From contig JBOZIK010000001.1 of NCBI GenBank assembly GCA_051453625.1, forward strand, positions 213,476,970 through 213,540,969: DNA of 64,000 nucleotides, given 5' to 3'. Source of the DNA: Welwitschia mirabilis. Taxonomy: Eukaryota; Gnetophyta; Gnetopsida; Welwitschiales. Every line of letters starts with the position of its first letter. Within the stretch, counting starts at the first letter, position 1. Positions 61,540 to 64,000 of this stretch are shown here, one piece after another. The notes beneath the pieces were generated by a model that worked only from the letters and a program-made list of their open reading frames with translations, was not told where the DNA came from and did not search any database. A program made the translations under genes and the position numbers.

Positions 61540-62520
61540 TGAAACATCCCATCTTTAGATGAATTTCATGAGGATAACAATGAAATAAACTTGTGTGATA
61601 AATGTATATCTTTAAGTGATACTACTGATCTAATTAAATATAAAGATGCTTCTTATTTCAATCATTGGATTAAGATGATGAGAAAGTAAAGTACTCAAAT
61701 TGAGAAGAATAACACATGGAAATTAGCTAAGATACCTTTAGATAAGTACTCTATTGAAATGAAATGGATCTTTCATACAAAACACAATTCTAATAATACA
61801 ATCAATAAATATAAATAAAGACTTGGTATTAAAAGTTATGTACAAGAAGTAGGAGTTGATTATGGGGAAAAATATGCACCTCTACCTCCTTTAGAATACG
61901 TTTTATCCTTCTTGGATTATTCATTTAAGTTTCACATGAAATTTTGGTAAATGGATGTTAAGTCAACATTTGTAAATTATTACTTAGAGGAAGAGGTATG
62001 CATTGATCAATCAAAATATTTCAAAATTTGTGGTAAGGAAAATGAGATCTATCAACTTAGGAAGGAACTTGGTAAATTAAAACAAGTCCCTAGAGCATAA
62101 TTTACATGTCTTGATACATATCTAAAAAATTAATCTTATGAAAAATGTTCCTCTAAGAGTACTGTATATTGAAAATTATCAACAATCCTATAATATTAGT
62201 CCTTATTTATGTTGATGATATTATCTTTAAAGGAATCCATGATTCATTAATTGGATAGTTTCATGAAAATATAAAACATCAATTTGAAATAACTAATCTT
62301 ACTCTCTTAGTATCTTGGAATTAAAATTCACCAACTTACTAATGGAATTTTCTTAAATCAATTCAAACGCGTAAATATTCTAGTTATTAAAGGAATATTA
62401 ACATATTCAAAAGAAACATTACATTATGATTTATTTTATAAATTTGATAATAAAGATGCAAATTAGGCACTTTATCTTGATGATAAAAAAATCACTACAA
62501 GTTATTAAATGCTCTTTAAT
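61540..62520 (+). pseudogene. copia-2 reverse transcriptase
   Basis: NNTWKLAKIPLDK near 61705-61745 matches NxTWxLVDLPxGK. DYGEKYAPLPPLEYVLSFL at about 61858-61912 matches DYxETFAPVARLExIRxxL. MDVKSTFVNYYLEEEVCID near 61954-62010 matches MDVKSAFLNGxLEEEVYMxQ. YVDD is intact at 62208-62219 (LIYVDDIIF). There are only a few stops across the first 170 codons, far fewer than in copia-1. Frameshifts appear after about 62095. It is not a functional enzyme as read, but it is the best-preserved catalytic domain of the window. Confidence 0.85.
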
Positions 62521-62890
62521 GGTTGTTTATTCTCTTGGTATAGTAAAAGGTAGTTAAGAGTGGCACTTTTAGTGGATAAAGTATAGCACATGGTAATTGA
62601 TTTAACTTATCAACAGATGGTATGGCTTAAAATGTTATTCTTTGAGTTTTTTATTTTAGTTTATCATCAAATCACACTTTATGTGATAGTCAATTAGTAA
62701 TTACCATTACTAATAATCTATTTCTACATGCATGAACAAAATACATGAAAATGAGATATCATTTCATTCATGTAAAAGTAAAGGACAGTTTGATTTTAGT
62801 ACTATTTTATCCATCACATGCTCAATTTAAAGATATTTTTATAATGGTATTAGATAAAAATATATTTAAATTAATTTATGAGTAGTTGAA
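62521..62890 (+). pseudogene. copia-2 RNase H and pol C-terminus
   Basis: FLHAxTKYMKMRYHFIHVKV near 62722-62785 matches the FHxRTKHIEIxYHFIRExV signature. KDIFIMVLDKNIFKLIYE near 62830-62885 matches ADIFTKxLxxxxFxxLRxxL at the end of copia polyproteins. The first catalytic residues upstream are not clear. Confidence 0.75.
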
Positions 62891-62909
62891 TACCCTTAAC
62901 ATTACGAAC

Positions 62910-63029
62910 AAGGAGGGGTAGAATCTCATCTTTTGTAGGACATGTTATTGTTGCAGTAGCTAAAATTACAACCCCTTTTTTTATCCCATCAGATTAATAA
63001 ATTATGATCTTAATGTAAAGCAAGGTGTT
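62910..63029 (+). other. Polypurine-tract candidates before the copia-2 3' LTR
   Basis: AAGGAGGGGTAGAA near 62910-62922 is the purest purine run, but it lies about 110 bases before the LTR start inferred by homology. AAAGCAAGG at 63018-63026 is nearer. Which one was used cannot be decided. Confidence 0.4.
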
Positions 63030-64000
63030 TGTTGGTATTTTTTGTTCATCATATTATATTTTTTATGCTATCAAGGCCATAATACTAGTCTATTTTATCT
63101 ACTTATTCATGCAAGTACAATGATGTAAGTTGTCTTTCCATTACTAACCAACTCAAGTGTGATGATTCAACTCATAACTATGCTATTTAATCATAATGCA
63201 TACCAATTCCTTTTTGTTTGAAAATTAAAAAGGGAAATGGTTTTTTTTGAATTTCATATATGGTAAAAATTTATATTATCACTTTAAATGTACCAATAAC
63301 AACCATGGGTTAAAGTTTAGAATAAATGCCTATGTAATCAAAAGTCATCATTACAATGCAAATTTACATTCATAACTATAAAATCTACAAATTCATCCTA
63401 GATTCTTATTTTTCCCCCTCTAAATAATCATCTATATGGCCATATTTCCCTTTCATATTTTCATATATCCAACACATTTTTCTTGACTTACACCTTTTCC
63501 ATATCCATTTTTCAATATCCATCATTTAGAATATTAATTCATATATGTATACATTCACATTAATTTTTTATTACCTAAATAGATCACATGCCCTATGAAA
63601 CTATATAGCCTCTTATATGGTAAGTCAAAGCCTTCTATTATGTTACTCTATACATCTATTCATGACCTTACCAATTAATGGTTTTAACACTTTGGTAATG
63701 TGACTTTCTTTGTGTAATCTAGCTTATGAATTAAAAATAACAAAAGGAGGATAACATGAAAATAAGAATACTTGAACTAGATGATAAATTTATGTGCTAA
63801 AACTAAATATTACAAAGTAGTATGAATGGAAGCATAAACAACATGAGTGCTACTTGAATATCATCTCTCCTTATTATTGCAGTTTATGCAAGATCTAAGT
63901 GGGTGGTACATTGAAGGACTTTTATAGGACATTCATTATGCTAAACACCACCTCATATGGTATAATTTCCCTATATTTTACATTCTATCATCTTTGATCT
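63030..64000 (+). repeat. copia-2 3' LTR (partial)
   Basis: It starts TGTTGGTATTTTTTG and is collinear with 22691-23370 of the detached LTR, including the AATGCCTATGTAATCAAAAG segment. At about 63915 it jumps to sequence matching 56868 of the 5' LTR, so roughly 1.4 kb of LTR is deleted here. It runs off the window. Confidence 0.7.

Larger units (their letters stand above)
56868..64000 (+). mobile_element. Ty1/copia element copia-2 (5' LTR split, 3' LTR runs off the window)
   Basis: The coding order is gag (about 58900), protease, GAG-pre-integrase, integrase, reverse transcriptase and RNase H (ending near 62890), followed by purine-rich candidates and a 3' LTR from 63030. It is less decayed than copia-1 and belongs to a different copia group, since the RNase H ends and protease contexts differ. 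Its 5' LTR begins at 36385 and is interrupted by the chromovirus-like array. Confidence 0.8.

Noticed and set aside
1-64000. A CRISPR array, bacterial operon or phage
   Set aside because: The repeated motifs are irregular, unequally spaced and lie inside LTRs. The protein homologies are all plant LTR retrotransposons.
1-64000. Fungal RIP as the cause of the AT-rich decay
   Set aside because: The direction of mutation would fit, but an Athila-type RT and the tRNA-Asp PBS are known from plants. Ordinary deamination of methylated cytosine explains the pattern.

Overview
The window looks like a block of nested, long-dead LTR retrotransposons from a large, repeat-rich and very AT-rich plant nuclear genome. 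The plant assignment rests on an Athila-like Ty3/gypsy reverse transcriptase, decayed primer-binding sites (PBS) matching plant tRNA-Asp and tRNA-Met, and two plant-type Ty1/copia polyproteins. The species cannot be told from the sequence. I found no intact host gene, no rRNA or tRNA gene and no CRISPR. Every long protein homology is broken by stops and frameshifts, so coding entries are called pseudogenes. At least 15 runs of N interrupt the window, and several are scaffold joins whose two flanks repeat each other.

Layout. (1) 1-11381: two head-to-tail copies (A and B) of a non-autonomous LTR element, here called family N. Its LTRs are about 1.35 kb, it has a tRNA-Asp PBS, and its only open frame is one of about 550 codons that I do not recognise. 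(2) 11382-16550: part of an Athila-like element on the minus strand (RNase H/RT, protease, gag, PBS, 5' LTR); family N is inserted in its RNase H region. (3) 16551-20401: a plus-strand copia element (copia-1) cut in gag by the Athila LTR. (4) 22691-24840: a detached copia LTR. (5) 25091-26249 and 34241-35000: two halves of another unrecognised ORF (element D), separated by minus-strand family-N copies at 26250-34240, which end in a run of three LTRs. (6) 36385-36816 joined to 55877 onward: the 5' LTR of a second copia (copia-2), split by a 19-kb tandem array of chromovirus-like elements in the order LTR-internal-LTR-internal-LTR (36817-55876, minus strand). A 5-bp near-duplication marks the insertion point. 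(7) 58900-64000: the copia-2 polyprotein (gag, protease, integrase, RT with YVDD intact, RNase H) and its 3' LTR.

How the pieces relate. The autonomous Athila-like element and family N share the same PBS type and similar LTR 3' ends, so the first probably mobilised the second. Insertion order can be read from the nesting: copia-1, then Athila-like, then family N on the left; copia-2, then the chromovirus array on the right. Substitutions in the three tRNA-Asp PBS copies are all C-to-T or G-to-A, as expected of cytosine-methylated, silenced repeats. Region boundaries given to the base rest on visible TG/CA ends, PBS or polypurine tracts; others are approximate and are said to be so.
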